64,000 nt of DNA from Leptolyngbya sp. FACHB-321 (GCF_014695975.1 NZ_JACJPI010000014.1:37788-101787), one strand, 5' to 3'. Positions 17,344-26,495 are shown, counted from the first letter of the stretch. Numbers and translations are program-made. Notes: generated from the letters alone by a model not told the origin.

Positions 17344-19389
17344 ATGGCTAAACCAGGTCAGTCTTCTTTTCGTCGTCTCCTCCTGTCGCGCATTCTGCTG
17401 TTGAGTATCCCCGTTTTGCTGACCGGTGAACTGGTTACTTACAATAAAGTTCGTAGCGGTTTGTTAGCGACCGCTCGCCAAAATTTGACTGAGAGCGCGG
17501 TTCGCAAGGGAGAAAACATTCGCGATTTGGTCGAAGTGATGCGATCGAATCTTGTTACTGCCAGCGAAGCGTTTTCGACCCAAATCGATCGACCGCAAGA
17601 AGCACAAGAATTTGTCGCACGGATGAATCGCTGGCTACCAAAAGGGGTTCAATGTGTGCAGCTTATCAATGTTCAAACGGGTCAAATTGACGGTAGCACC
17701 TGCGGCAATCGTGCCATCAGCCAGGTACTTGATAACCTCTGGTCAACGCAAAGTCAGGTTCTGCCCCCCCTGTCTAGTGTTCGCATTGCGCCGGTTAACC
17801 ATACAAAGGTCGCTAAACAATCAACGCCGCTACGACAGCTTGACCTTGTGTTTAGCGCGCCCGTCTACGATTCCTTAGGACGGTTACGTTATGCGTTAAG
17901 CATCCAGTGGGCGGTACATCGTCAAGAAACTAGCCAGCCCGGCTCGCTGTCTGGCTACACGGTTGTGATTGACGAAGACGGCACAATTCTGGCTCACCCT
18001 AAGGACGATCGCATTGGTCGCAATATTCGGCAAGAAGCGGATGCTACACGGTTGCAAGATATTGTGAACAGTACGCTCGCGGGCAAAGAAGACCCCATCA
18101 ACCCGCTCTTCTTTGAGGACAGCAGCGGCAAATGGTTAGCAGGCTCCAACCGCACTGAAATTTCCTTTAACGCCAGTGAAAATCGCACCTGGGTTGTGCT
18201 TGCTGTCGCCCCACTGAATAATGCTCTCTCTGGGCTAGAAGACCTTAAGCAAGTGCTTCTCGTCCTCACGATCGGACTGGTGGGCGCAAATTTGTTGGCA
18301 ACGCTCTATATTGCTCGTGAACTGGCACGACCGATGGAGAAACTCGTCAATTATGCATTCCATATCTACCAGCGACGACCGTCTGATCAGGCACCGAAAA
18401 ACTTCAAGATTAAAGAAATCAATCAGCTTGCCGAAGCACTCGACAACATGGTTGAGCGCCTGGAAGAGCGGGCAGAAGAACTGGAAGCTGCCTGGCAAGA
18501 AGCCCAAGCGGCAAACCAGATGAAGAGCGAATTTTTGGCAACCACATCTCATGAGCTAAGAACGCCGCTAAATGCTATTTTTGGCTGCATTGGTCTGGTA
18601 AAAGACGACTGTTGTGACAGTCGCGAAGAAGAAATGGAGCTTTTGCAGCAAGCCGATCAGTCAGCCAGGCATCTGCTCAAGATCATTGATGATCTGCTTA
18701 ACATTGCCAAAATTGAAGCAGGGCAGCTTGAACTTAGTCTGCAACCCGTTGTGATTCAGGATCTATGTCGGGAATGCCTCAAAATGGTGCAGCCAGCGGC
18801 AGAGAAGAAACGTCTGTCGCTGATCATTGATGTCGATAAGCACCTCAGTCATGTCGTACTTGATCAGCTACGGGTACGTCAGATGGTGATTAATCTCCTG
18901 TCAAATGCAGTAAAGTTTACGCCAGAGGGCGGGCAGGTCAAGTTGAGCAGCCGCATTGGCTATGGGCATCAGCTAGAGCAAGATGCTCGACCTGATCACA
19001 GCCCGGTAAACGCCAGTACGCCTTACCTCTGTCTGGAGGTTATCGATTCAGGGATTGGCATTCCCCCTGAACGCTGGCATCTTTTATTCCGTCCCTTTCA
19101 GCAGGTTGATTCGTCATTAACGCGCCGACACGAAGGTACGGGTTTGGGCTTAGCGCTAACGAAACGGTTTGCTGAACTGCACGGCGGCACTGTTTCGTTT
19201 CAATCCACGATCGGTAAAGGCAGTACGTTTCGGATCTGGCTACCATCCCGAGAACCTACTCCGGTAGAGACCAGCAGTGGGGGCGATCGCTCGGGCCCTG
19301 GCACCCACAGTCGAGAGACAACACGGGATGCGGCAAATTCAGTGTTACATCCTGATGTTCCCGATCACTCTGTTTCTTCGATCAGCTAA
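17344..19389 (+). CDS. Cache-HAMP sensor histidine kinase
   Basis: From the ATG at 17344 the kinase has 681 residues. A membrane helix (LLSRILLLSIPVLLTGELV) is at about 14-32, followed by a periplasmic Cache-type sensor region to about residue 300 with YTVVIDEDGTILAHP. A second helix (LVLTIGLVGANLLATLYI) leads into a HAMP region. The dimerisation domain has FLATTSHELRTPLN with phospho-acceptor His403. The ATPase has the N box VINLLSNAVKFTPEGG, G1 box VIDSGIGIP and GTGLGLAL. A Pro/Ser-rich tail of about 40 residues follows. It is an orthodox class I kinase of the inner membrane, ligand unknown. No response regulator is adjacent. The frame continues upstream to a TTG at 17314, but the ATG is preferred. 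Confidence 0.92.
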   Translation: MAKPGQSSFRRLLLSRILLLSIPVLLTGELVTYNKVRSGLLATARQNLTESAVRKGENIRDLVEVMRSNLVTASEAFSTQIDRPQEAQEFVARMNRWLPKGVQCVQLINVQTGQIDGSTCGNRAISQVLDNLWSTQSQVLPPLSSVRIAPVNHTKVAKQSTPLRQLDLVFSAPVYDSLGRLRYALSIQWAVHRQETSQPGSLSGYTVVIDEDGTILAHPKDDRIGRNIRQEADATRLQDIVNSTLAGKEDPINPLFFEDSSGKWLAGSNRTEISFNASENRTWVVLAVAPLNNALSGLEDLKQVLLVLTIGLVGANLLATLYIARELARPMEKLVNYAFHIYQRRPSDQAPKNFKIKEINQLAEALDNMVERLEERAEELEAAWQEAQAANQMKSEFLATTSHELRTPLNAIFGCIGLVKDDCCDSREEEMELLQQADQSARHLLKIIDDLLNIAKIEAGQLELSLQPVVIQDLCRECLKMVQPAAEKKRLSLIIDVDKHLSHVVLDQLRVRQMVINLLSNAVKFTPEGGQVKLSSRIGYGHQLEQDARPDHSPVNASTPYLCLEVIDSGIGIPPERWHLLFRPFQQVDSSLTRRHEGTGLGLALTKRFAELHGGTVSFQSTIGKGSTFRIWLPSREPTPVETSSGGDRSGPGTHSRETTRDAANSVLHPDVPDHSVSSIS

Positions 19390-19435
19390 GTAAGCTGCGG
19401 TCGTTATGTTGTGCCACCACAGGTTAGACTGCTAG

Positions 19436-20158
19436 TCACTGTTGGGAACTGCGATCACTTACTACCGCAAACGCAGCTTGAGCGGCGGCTTGCTCTGCCG
19501 CTTTAATAGATCGACCACTCCCTTCTCCCAGGCACTCACCTCGTACCCAGACTTCAGCTTTAAAGCGCTGGGAATTATCCTCAGCCTGTTCGCCTTGCAC
19601 CACACGATACTCTGGCAAGAGTTTATAATGTCCCTGGCTCCATTCTTGCAGTGCCGCTTTGTAATTTTGGCGAGCCGGATCGCTGAGAATCTCTGTAACC
19701 AACTGTCGGAAGTAATGATCTAGACAGGGGCGTACCAGGTCTAGGGTGTGCGTGCTCAAATACAAAGCCGCTAGCACTGCCTCAAACGCATCTGCCAAGC
19801 GTGATTCTCGACCAAGCTTATCTTTCAAGGCGCTTTCGGACACAAGTAAATATGGCTCTAGCCCGTAGTAATCCGCTAGCTGTGCCAAAATGCGATCGCT
19901 CACCAGTATCGAGCGAATGGCTGCAAACTCTCCGACTGGCAGTTGAGGATAAGTTTCCAGCAAAAAAACAGCCGTTGCCAAACGCACCACGGCATCACCA
20001 ACGAACTCAAGCTGCTCATAATTTGCGGTCGCTGAAATAGAGGGATGTGTCAGCGCCAGATCGAGCAAAGTCCACTGAAGTGACGATTGCCCAGGCAGAC
20101 CTAGCTTTCGCACCAGAGTTTGTAATTGCTTCTGGCGATGGGGATACTGGAGTGTCAT
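19436..20158 (-). CDS. rnc: Ribonuclease III
   Basis: The 240-residue protein is a class I RNase III: an endonuclease domain at about residues 10-150 and a double-stranded RNA-binding domain at about 160-232. The signature is LEFVGDAVVRLATAVFLLE, with the catalytic acidic cluster, and the second conserved Glu is in ADAFEAVLAALYLS. The dsRBD has YKAALQEWSQGHY, the basic/aromatic pattern YRVV and RSIKAAEQAAAQAAF. It processes rRNA and other duplex RNAs in the cytoplasm. Cyanobacteria often have several RNase III-type genes; this is a full-length one. It converges with the sensor kinase gene, with 46 bp between stops. Confidence 0.92.
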   Translation of the reverse strand: MTLQYPHRQKQLQTLVRKLGLPGQSSLQWTLLDLALTHPSISATANYEQLEFVGDAVVRLATAVFLLETYPQLPVGEFAAIRSILVSDRILAQLADYYGLEPYLLVSESALKDKLGRESRLADAFEAVLAALYLSTHTLDLVRPCLDHYFRQLVTEILSDPARQNYKAALQEWSQGHYKLLPEYRVVQGEQAEDNSQRFKAEVWVRGECLGEGSGRSIKAAEQAAAQAAFAVVSDRSSQQ

Positions 20159-20249
20159 GCCTGCCAGTTTATCAGGTCTCTTTAGTAATCAGTGATCAAG
20201 CCTCTCCTGTCACCTACAGTTGATCATCGACTGATCGCTGACCGACCCG

Positions 20250-20867
20250 TTAAAGAAAGGTAGATGAACTTTTAATGCCAGAAGGCGAATGATAGAGGGC
20301 TTTAAAGACTTTGGTGCAGTTCGTGGAAGACCCGTGTTGGTTTGCAACAGTACGGGATGATCGCGGATTAAAGTTCATCAAGAGGGAATTGAAGTTAACT
20401 GACGCATAGGCTGGTGGTAGATCTGTTGCGTTGATCGCGTCGGTTGTGGGGCGTTGCGAGCGTACTGCCGCGATCGTCATCGGCAGAACACCAATCAGTA
20501 GTGCCAGCACCTCATCTGGCAGTCCGTTCAGCGCTTGGGCACCAAAGAATTCTTCAAAGCTAGCAAACAGTTTCTCAGCTCTTTCGATCGCATCCGGCTG
20601 ATCTGTAATCTTTTGTAACCAGCGCATCCATTGAATTCTGCGGCTGTAGGCAGTTTGACGCTGCTGATGCGTCACGACTGAAACAATTTCGGGAGCACCG
20701 ATCGCAATCACACTCACGCAAGCTTGCTCGACCAACGTTCCTACCGCTGCACCAGGACCAGCGAATTCGGCATGATGAGCTTTGCAGATAATTAAGCCGC
20801 TCCGCTTGTGCTCACTTACTGCTAACAGTTGATGCACATTCAATGCAGTGTCTAGTTTATCTGTCAT
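20250..20867 (-). CDS. Hypothetical protein
   Basis: Not recognised. From the ATG at 20867 the product has 205 residues (a GTG at 20894 would add nine). The first 60 residues alternate helix and strand (LLAVSEHKRSGLIICKAHHA and VEQACVSVIAIGAPEIV). The middle is helical with WMRWLQKITDQPDAIERAEK and FASFEEFFGAQALNGLPDEV. The C-terminal 75 residues are Ser/Asn-rich and low complexity, probably disordered. No transmembrane helix or signal peptide is seen. It lies between rnc and rnpB, all on the minus strand, but with 91 bp to rnc there is no strong case for an operon. Confidence 0.6.
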   Translation of the reverse strand: MTDKLDTALNVHQLLAVSEHKRSGLIICKAHHAEFAGPGAAVGTLVEQACVSVIAIGAPEIVSVVTHQQRQTAYSRRIQWMRWLQKITDQPDAIERAEKLFASFEEFFGAQALNGLPDEVLALLIGVLPMTIAAVRSQRPTTDAINATDLPPAYASVNFNSLLMNFNPRSSRTVANQHGSSTNCTKVFKALYHSPSGIKSSSTFL

Positions 20868-21139
20868 TAGAACCTGGGAGGTCTGGTTAATCACACCTTT
20901 ACCCTGCGAACGCGCTACGTGAACCCTATCATGCTGTTACCCAGTGTGCCCCTCTAAGTAGCGCATTGACCAACAACATTCGGCAACACTACTTGCCGAT
21001 GCCCTCATCCTAGTGCAGGTTCAAAATGTCGTACAGCGTACCGACGTTGCTTTGCTGAATCTATACATTCATCCGCTAAATCAGTAAAGTTTAATGAAAC
21101 TAGCTGACTAGACCTTTCACAGAAAAAAGGGTTGGGAAG

Positions 21140-21639
21140 AAGGAGAGCAAGACATAAGCCGGGTTCTGTTCTCCCAAATGCATAGCACCCAGGAGGGCAG
21201 TTATCTATCTGGGATACCTGTTACCAGGTACCTCAAGCGGACGGGCAAAAATAGGATCGCTCCTACCTCTGCATGGAACTGGGAAAAGACCAACCAGTGT
21301 TCCGCAGCCTTGCTTCCAACCGGGGTTTACCGAGCCAGCACCTCTCAATGCTGCTGGTGCGCTCTTACCGCACCTTTGCACCCTTACCTTGAAAGTCTAA
21401 AGGCTAAGGTATGAAGGATAAAAACGTGATTTAGCTTTTATCCTGCTGCTTCGCAGAAGCAACCTATAGCCTTCAGCCCTTCAATCGGCGGTATGTTTCT
21501 GTGGCACTATCCTCACGATCGCTCGCACTGGGCGTTACCCAGCAAGTTTGGTCTTTCGGAAGCCCGGACTTTCCTCGGGCTGTCGTCAAGCACACAAGGC
21601 TCTTGCAACAGCCCGCAACCGCCTGCGCTTACTCTCCTT
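21140..21639 (-). ncRNA. rnpB: RNase P RNA (rnpB)
   Basis: Read on the minus strand, the universal P4 strands are present: GAGGAAAGTCCGGGC near the 5' end (plus 21564-21578) and ACAGAACCCGGCTTAT near the 3' end (plus 21154-21169). The core GGTAAGGGTGCAAAGGTGCGG and AGAGCGCACCAG (plus about 21340-21385) match the bacterial type A consensus. A 12-bp P1 helix closes the molecule: AAGGAGAGTAAG at the 5' end pairs with CTTGCTCTCCTT at the 3' end, including one G-U. That fixes the ends to within a few bases and gives about 500 nt. It is longer than usual because of an extension in the P12 arm made of heptamer repeats. A T-run (CCCTTTTTTCT) just after P1 fits termination. Confidence 0.95.
21391..21425 (-). 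repeat. STRR heptamers inside the P12 arm of rnpB
   Basis: On the plus strand GAAAGTC, TAAAGGC, TAAGGTA, TGAAGGA and TAAAAAC run in register. They lie between the base of P12 and its loop. The partner strand at about 21437-21482 holds further heptamers (TTTATCC, TATAGCC, TTCAGCC), so the insertion can fold back as a longer helix. STRR copies in rnpB are described for heterocyst-forming cyanobacteria. Confidence 0.75.
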
Positions 21640-22217
21640 TTGATCAGTCTAGTTGGTAGAGGGGACAATCGTCAGCCAGCGTTACGGGCGAAGCTCACGA
21701 CAAGCGAACTATAGAGAAACACCAAAAAACGTCTGTGAGCGGCTAGTTCTAAGCGATCTTTTTCTAGTTTCTAATGCTTTTTAATCGATGTGGATGCTGT
21801 TGGGCTAGCTGACATTGGTGCCGCTAGTAAGCGTCTAGATCCGACCGTATCACTGACTTGAATGTTGGCTAGAGGCGATTCACTGTGTGTCGATCGCCCC
21901 TACACTAGCAAGCGAAAGGGCAATGAAATTAAAGACAAAAAGAGTTGCTTGAGTAAAGTATTCATTGCCAAGGAACTGCAATGGGAAGTTAAATAATTAA
22001 TGTCTACTTTTAGAGCCAACAGTAAGTGTAACTGAGAGGTAACAGCTACAAAACTTCCCTCATTTTCCTTGTTAGCGTCTCAACTCAAGTTAGCAACTTG
22101 CGGGCTACCTGAAAGCTACCCTCTGCCTCTATGCTGCTTGGTTTACAAGATAAAGCCGTTGCTTTGATGTTTGGCTAGGATGCAAAAGTAGGATATTTCT
22201 AAACGCAGGAGGTTATT
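21640..22217. other. Intergenic region upstream of rnpB and the Vat-type gene
   Basis: This stretch must hold the divergent promoters of rnpB (minus) and the acetyltransferase gene (plus). A strong ribosome site GGAGG is at 22208-22212. I see no gene, no clear RNA fold and no repeat. Confidence 0.45.
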
Positions 22218-22850
22218 TTGTACGGAGCCGATCCAAAAGATAAGCATCCAATGAAGGGGTTTCCGCAAATCTGCTTCATTAAAAACACTGTGTCAAAGCC
22301 TAATATCATTATTGGCGATTACACCTATTATGACGATCCGGAAGACTCAGAAGACTTTGAACGTAACGTTCTTTACCACTTTCCCTTTATTGGTGATCAG
22401 CTCATTATTGGGAAGTTTTGCGCGTTGGCAAGAGGCGTAACGTTTATCATGAATGGTGCGAATCATAAGTTAGATGGATTCTCAACCTATCCGTTTCAGA
22501 TTTTTGGTAATGGCTGGGAAAAAGCTACCCCTCAGCCTGAAGCACTACCGTATAAGGGCAACACAGTCATTGGCAATGATGTTTGGTTAGGGTATGAAAC
22601 AGTGATTATGCCAGGGGTGCAAGTGGGAGACGGAGCGATCGTTGCAGCAAAATCAGTCGTGGTGAGTGATGTGCCACCTTATACAATTTTTGGAGGCAAC
22701 CCAGCTAAATGTATCCGTCAGCGTTTTGATGATCAGGTGATCCGATCGCTACTTGAAATTGCTTGGTGGCATTGGGACATTGAGAAGATTACACGCAATT
22801 TGGAGACGATTGTAGCGGCAGATATCGAGGCTCTGAGACATTGTGAGTAG
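22218..22850 (+). CDS. Vat/CatB-type xenobiotic acetyltransferase (left-handed beta helix)
   Basis: The 210-residue protein matches the streptogramin A / chloramphenicol type B acetyltransferase family. Landmarks are IGDYTYYDDPEDSEDFERNV near 30-50, IIGKFCALARGVTFIMNGAN with the loop that ends at the catalytic His of GANHKLDG near residue 82, then hexapeptide repeats NTVIGNDVWLGYETVIMPGV and VGDGAIVAAKSVVVSDV, ending in IFGGNPAKCIRQRF. It acetylates a hydroxyl with acetyl-CoA as a trimer in the cytoplasm. Environmental members need not confer resistance; the natural substrate is unknown. A TTG start is preferred because GGAGG lies five bases before it and the residues YGADPKDKHPMKGFPQ align with family N termini. 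It is apparently monocistronic. Confidence 0.87.
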   Translation: MYGADPKDKHPMKGFPQICFIKNTVSKPNIIIGDYTYYDDPEDSEDFERNVLYHFPFIGDQLIIGKFCALARGVTFIMNGANHKLDGFSTYPFQIFGNGWEKATPQPEALPYKGNTVIGNDVWLGYETVIMPGVQVGDGAIVAAKSVVVSDVPPYTIFGGNPAKCIRQRFDDQVIRSLLEIAWWHWDIEKITRNLETIVAADIEALRHCE

Positions 22851-22904
22851 AACGGCTTCTTTCTAAAAGCGTCGATCGCTCATTATCCATCATGCTACTC
22901 GTTG

Positions 22905-23948
22905 ATGATCGCGCCGTGGCGTTCCTTGTTGATGCTTGTTGTTCTTGACAGATCCATCAACGCCTCTTTCTTGTATCACTACACAACCGCTAGACTTTTA
23001 AGACATCTGCTCGCAACTCAAAACTTAGCCCCTGTCGTGTCTCAAATCTTTGTCCAAATTGCCAGCTACCGCGACCCTGAACTTGTGGCAACGGTGCAAG
23101 ATGCCATTCAGAAAGCCGCAGCGCCACAAAATCTGTCGTTTGGCATTGTCTGGCAGGGCAAAGCGGGCAACGATCCATTACCAATTGAGTCTTTACATTG
23201 CTGTCGGCTGCTTTTGATTGATGCTGATCGCAGTCGTGGGGTATGCTGGGCGCGATCAAAAACCCAGTTGCTCTGGGAAGGCGAGCCTTACACGCTGCAA
23301 ATCGATAGCCATATGCGGTTTGTGCCAGGTTGGGATGAGTTGCTCCTGCGAATGCTAGCAAATTGTCCCAGCCCAAAGCCCTTGCTAACTGCCTATCCGC
23401 CCGCCTATACGCCGCCGGATATCCTTCATCCTGGTGCACCTACAACGCTAGCTGCCTCTCATTTTACAGAGCAGGGTCTTTTAAGCTTGGTCAGTGGCAC
23501 CAGCCTGGAATACTTCACAACACCGCAGTTAGGTCTGTTTATGGCAGCAGGTTTCTGGTTTGCACGATCGCAATTGCTGTGCGAGCTTCCTTACGATCCA
23601 CTGCTGTACTTTCAGGGTGAAGAAACTAACTTGACGGTAAGAGCCTGGACTCATGGGTGGGATATTTACCACCCCAACCAAATCGTCTGCTATCACGAAT
23701 ATATACGCCCTGGTAAACCTCGACATTGGGACGATCACCAACACTGGTGGCAGCAAGACCAGCTTGCTCATCAGCGACTGCGACAGTTATTGGGCATGGA
23801 AACTAACACTCTTGACTTCGATCGCTATGGGCTAGGAACCCACCGTAGCCTCAGCGCCTATGAACAATTCAGCGGCGTAGACTTTAAGCACCAAAGGCTG
23901 ACCGAGGCGGCAAGGAGTGGCGTGAGTACTAAGCTTTCGATGGCTTAA
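22905..23948 (+). CDS. GlcNAc-transferase family glycosyltransferase
   Basis: The product resembles the Glycosyltransferase (GlcNAc) family (PF11397), whose founding members modify hydroxyproline in Skp1 in protists; bacterial members have unknown acceptors. Landmarks are IFVQIASYRDPELVATVQDA at the catalytic domain start, LLWEGEPYTLQIDSHMRFVP with the DxH in place of DxD, and LYFQGEETNLTVRAWTHGWD near residue 255. The C-terminal tail has IDK-like charged sequence. The N-terminal ~45 residues before the fold (SLLMLVVLDRSINAS) are not typical, and GTG at 23037 directly before SQIFVQIASY is a good alternative start. No transmembrane helix is clear. It probably decorates a surface polysaccharide or protein. 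Confidence 0.78.
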   Translation: MIAPWRSLLMLVVLDRSINASFLYHYTTARLLRHLLATQNLAPVVSQIFVQIASYRDPELVATVQDAIQKAAAPQNLSFGIVWQGKAGNDPLPIESLHCCRLLLIDADRSRGVCWARSKTQLLWEGEPYTLQIDSHMRFVPGWDELLLRMLANCPSPKPLLTAYPPAYTPPDILHPGAPTTLAASHFTEQGLLSLVSGTSLEYFTTPQLGLFMAAGFWFARSQLLCELPYDPLLYFQGEETNLTVRAWTHGWDIYHPNQIVCYHEYIRPGKPRHWDDHQHWWQQDQLAHQRLRQLLGMETNTLDFDRYGLGTHRSLSAYEQFSGVDFKHQRLTEAARSGVSTKLSMA

Positions 23949-24066
23949 AGCCGCAAGCAGGCTTCAGGTAATCTTCAGCGATCGAAGGCTGGAAGCGGCA
24001 TCGAATCGTAACGCCGATCGCTACAATGAGAATTGTTGCCAAAGTCTATAGGAGCGTGCGGTCTTC

Positions 24067-24756
24067 ATGCCAGGTCAACTCTTGTTAGTGGATGATGAAC
24101 CAGGTTTGCGTGAAGCCGTGCAGGCGTATCTGGAGGACAGTGGCTTTACCGTTGCGGCTGCCAGCAATGCGGGGGATGGGTTGCTACTAGCGCGACAATC
24201 GCTGCCTGATCTGGTTATTACGGATATCATGATGCCGCAGGTTGATGGCTATCAGTTTCTCAAACAGTTACGCGAGGATCCTAAGTTCAAAACGTTGCCA
24301 GTGGTGTTTCTCACTGCCAGAGGGATGACCTCCGATCGCATTCAGGGCTACAACGCTGGTGCAGATGCATATTTATCGAAACCGTTCGACCCCGATGAAC
24401 TGGTAGCGATCGTCACTAATTTGCTGCAAAAACGTGACGCGGTACGCGCTGCCGGAGAAGACGAACCGCGTAATATTGATGACGTAATTCGAGAAATTGA
24501 AGAAATCAAACGGCTTCTGACGAAGGGAGGCTCGATCGCTCAATTGCCAAACACGGTCCAGATTGATTTCACCCCTAGAGAACAAAGCGTCCTTAATCTA
24601 GTAGTAGACGGTCTGATGAACAAAGAGATTGCTCGTCGCCTTGAAACTAGCGTCCGCAACGTTGAAAAATACGTTAGCCGTTTGTTCAATAAAACAGGCA
24701 CCAGTAGCCGTACAGAATTAGTACGCTATGCGCTAGAGCATGGGCTGATTCAGTAA
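24067..24756 (+). CDS. NarL/FixJ-type response regulator (Ycf29-like)
   Basis: The 229-residue protein has an N-terminal receiver with acidic pocket DDE at residues 9-11, phospho-acceptor Asp53 in VITDIMMPQVDGY and Lys in YLSKPF. A charged linker follows at about 125-160. The C-terminal LuxR-type helix-turn-helix spans about residues 165-225, with LNLVVDGLMNKEIARRLETS and VRNVEKYVSRLFNKTGTSSR. Such proteins with this linker resemble the plastid/cyanobacterial Ycf29 group, but assignment to it is tentative. A TACAAT box about 40 bp upstream (24021-24026) may be the -10 of its promoter. It is transcribed alone; the cognate kinase is not adjacent. Confidence 0.88.
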   Translation: MPGQLLLVDDEPGLREAVQAYLEDSGFTVAAASNAGDGLLLARQSLPDLVITDIMMPQVDGYQFLKQLREDPKFKTLPVVFLTARGMTSDRIQGYNAGADAYLSKPFDPDELVAIVTNLLQKRDAVRAAGEDEPRNIDDVIREIEEIKRLLTKGGSIAQLPNTVQIDFTPREQSVLNLVVDGLMNKEIARRLETSVRNVEKYVSRLFNKTGTSSRTELVRYALEHGLIQ

Positions 24757-25133
24757 GTGTTATTTGCTCTTTGTTAGGACAGCTTGGGAAGGTAGAGAAA
24801 TCACTAGCTTGGTAGCGCTAGAGAGTAGCCATAAGCTTGCTATGCCTACTTATTAAGCTTATAGGGTAGCTTGCTAAGACCGTTCAATAGTTTGTTTTAC
24901 TGCAAAGAAGAGAGCTTGATTGTCTTCAAAATTAGAGCCGCTAAAGCCACAACTGCGACCAGCTATTACTCCTCCTTGAGAGAGAGAAACCTTAACACAG
25001 ATCAGGGCGCAAATCCATCGGCGTGTAGATGTGAACAGGGATATGAATCTGAGTATATGGGGTAGGGTTTGTTGTGCTTACTTCAACAACCGTTTCGATG
25101 ATTTCTAATTGCTATAGCTTGGAGGAGCCTGCT
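24757..25133. other. Intergenic region upstream of the low-temperature-induced-type gene
   Basis: No gene is supported. The downstream gene's frame continues to 25074, but the ATG at 25134 with its GGAGGAG site is clearly the start. No hairpin or repeat was recognised. Confidence 0.4.
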
Positions 25134-25496
25134 ATGAAAGATGTTTTAACCGCGTTACGTCCGCTACGTTTCCTTGTAATGCTTTGTCTCTGTGCTGTCA
25201 TGCTGTTTTCTTCTGTTGCTCCAGCTTTCGCTGTGCCAGCAAAAAACGAGCCTAATCCCGAAGCCAACCAAGCTGCTAAGGAATACGAGCAGGAGTCACG
25301 GGATGCGATCGCTACTGATCACCCCCCCAACCTAGGCGAAACGCAAGCAAAAACAAAAGGTGGTGGTATCAACGAGGTACAGGGTAAAGCGGGTCTCGAT
25401 GAAATGAAACGACCTTCTAATGCCGCAGGAACACCGTCGGTCGAAAAAGATGTGAAGAATATTATTGAGAAAGTTCAAGAGAAGTTTGGTGGTTAG
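25134..25496 (+). CDS. Low-temperature-induced-type secreted small protein
   Basis: From the ATG at 25134, which follows TTGGAGGAG by eight bases, the product has 120 residues. Residues 1-36 are a clear signal peptide (FLVMLCLCAVMLFSSVAPAF, cleavage after AFA). The mature part is short, polar and rich in Asn, Glu and Lys, with NEPNPEANQAAKEYEQESRD and, at the end, NIIEKVQEKFGG, probably an amphipathic helix. The pattern agrees with cyanobacterial proteins annotated as low temperature-induced, whose biochemical role is unknown. It is probably periplasmic or lumenal. It is monocistronic with a strong intrinsic terminator 36 bp downstream, which suggests high expression. Confidence 0.72.
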   Translation: MKDVLTALRPLRFLVMLCLCAVMLFSSVAPAFAVPAKNEPNPEANQAAKEYEQESRDAIATDHPPNLGETQAKTKGGGINEVQGKAGLDEMKRPSNAAGTPSVEKDVKNIIEKVQEKFGG

Positions 25497-25531
25497 TCAG
25501 GTTTAAGCTGAGCAAACCGTTTTCTTAACCG

Positions 25532-25571
25532 TGAGAGCAGTCGATCAAGCATCGGCTGCTCTCAGTTTTTT
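25532..25571 (+). terminator. Intrinsic terminator
   Basis: TGAGAGCAG at 25532-25540 pairs perfectly with CTGCTCTCA at 25556-25564 around a 15-base loop. GTTTTTT follows directly. It ends the transcript of the small secreted protein. Confidence 0.88.
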
Positions 25572-25788
25572 AAAGTAAAGCTGGATGATCGCGTGCAAGA
25601 AGCGACGTTGCCTAGCAGTGTCATGCTGAAGGCTAGTGCCCCTACATACTTATAAGGTTGACAGGTAATTTAAATCACGCTCCTTATTGAGAGGATGATC
25701 GCAAGCTGAAGCCGCCCAGACCTTAGCCATAAGCTATGTAGCTTTTCTACAGCAATGAGATTTGCAAGCAGGAAAAACTAGCAGCGAT

Positions 25789-25968
25789 TTAACTGTAGCG
25801 GCGTTTGCGTTGAGCCACGATCGCTTTGCGCTTTTTCTTCTCGATTGGGGTTTCAAAGTGCCGATGAGAGCGTAGGTCAGCCAAGATTCCTGCTTTAGAG
25901 ACCTGACGCTTAAAGCGCCGTAACGCAGAATCAATGCCTTCGTTTTCACCAAGAACTATCTGAGTCAT
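25789..25968 (-). CDS. rpsU: 30S ribosomal protein S21
   Basis: The protein has 59 residues: it starts [20 protein letters not shown], continues [20 protein letters not shown] and ends [18 protein letters not shown]. This is the standard bS21 sequence with the basic C-terminal tail. It binds 16S rRNA near the anti-Shine-Dalgarno region and aids translation initiation. The start ATG at 25968 is preceded by AGAGA at a suitable distance. It is monocistronic here. In cyanobacteria bS21 genes are often cold responsive, which fits the neighbouring low-temperature-type gene, but that link is only inferred. Confidence 0.95.
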   Translation of the reverse strand: MTQIVLGENEGIDSALRRFKRQVSKAGILADLRSHRHFETPIEKKKRKAIVAQRKRRYS

Positions 25969-26495
25969 TACTTTTTAATCTCTCTAGAACATGATTGTGT
26001 GAACGAACTGCCGAACGGATGCAGAGCAAACACATTGCCTTATGGCAACTCCAATCAAGCATTGATTGCCCTTTCAACCGTAAGCTGAGCCTCTAGAGGT
26101 GGCATCCTAGATTGACATGGCACATCTAGCAAAAGGCTATCTGCTTCAGTCACAGACAGATCAATTCAACGATACGTTATCACGAAAAATTGCTCGCGTC
26201 ATCCCAAAGTTAAGTTGTTGTATGAATCTGAAAAGAACGTACATAGTGTGTCCGGTTCAACACTGTGCTGCTGCTCCTGACACGCCGCTCTACCATGCAG
26301 CAAAGTGTTTGCCTCTAGATTTCTTCCCATCACATGGAATTAGCGCCAGGGAAGCTTTTGAGTTGTAAGACTGAAGCGTTAGGAGTGAGGTAAGTTTTGA
26401 GTCTTGCCTTCAGCCCTCATCCTTTGCCCGTCTTCCCACTCCCTGTTACCCTGAGTCTTTAAACTCCGCTATCTAAAATTCAATCTTCAATTGCT
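25969..26495. other. Intergenic region with degenerate heptamer-like repeats
   Basis: An 83-codon open frame at 26117-26368 has no ribosome site and no recognisable features, so I do not call it. Around 26401-26450 there are degenerate, T/C-rich heptamer-like units (GTCTTGC, CTTCAGC, CTTTGCC) related to the STRR tracts seen elsewhere. The promoter of the downstream oxidoreductase lies near the end. Confidence 0.4.

Noticed and set aside
21178..21714. Two open frames of 78 and 73 codons
   Set aside because: They lie inside or across the RNase P RNA, whose conserved P4 and P1 helices explain the sequence; the frames have no family features.
25734..25952. A 72-codon frame on the minus strand
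   Set aside because: It overlaps rpsU in another frame; the bS21 sequence is unmistakable.
26117..26368. An 83-codon open frame on the plus strand
   Set aside because: No ribosome site, Cys- and His-scattered composition and no ordered hydrophobic pattern; more likely chance.
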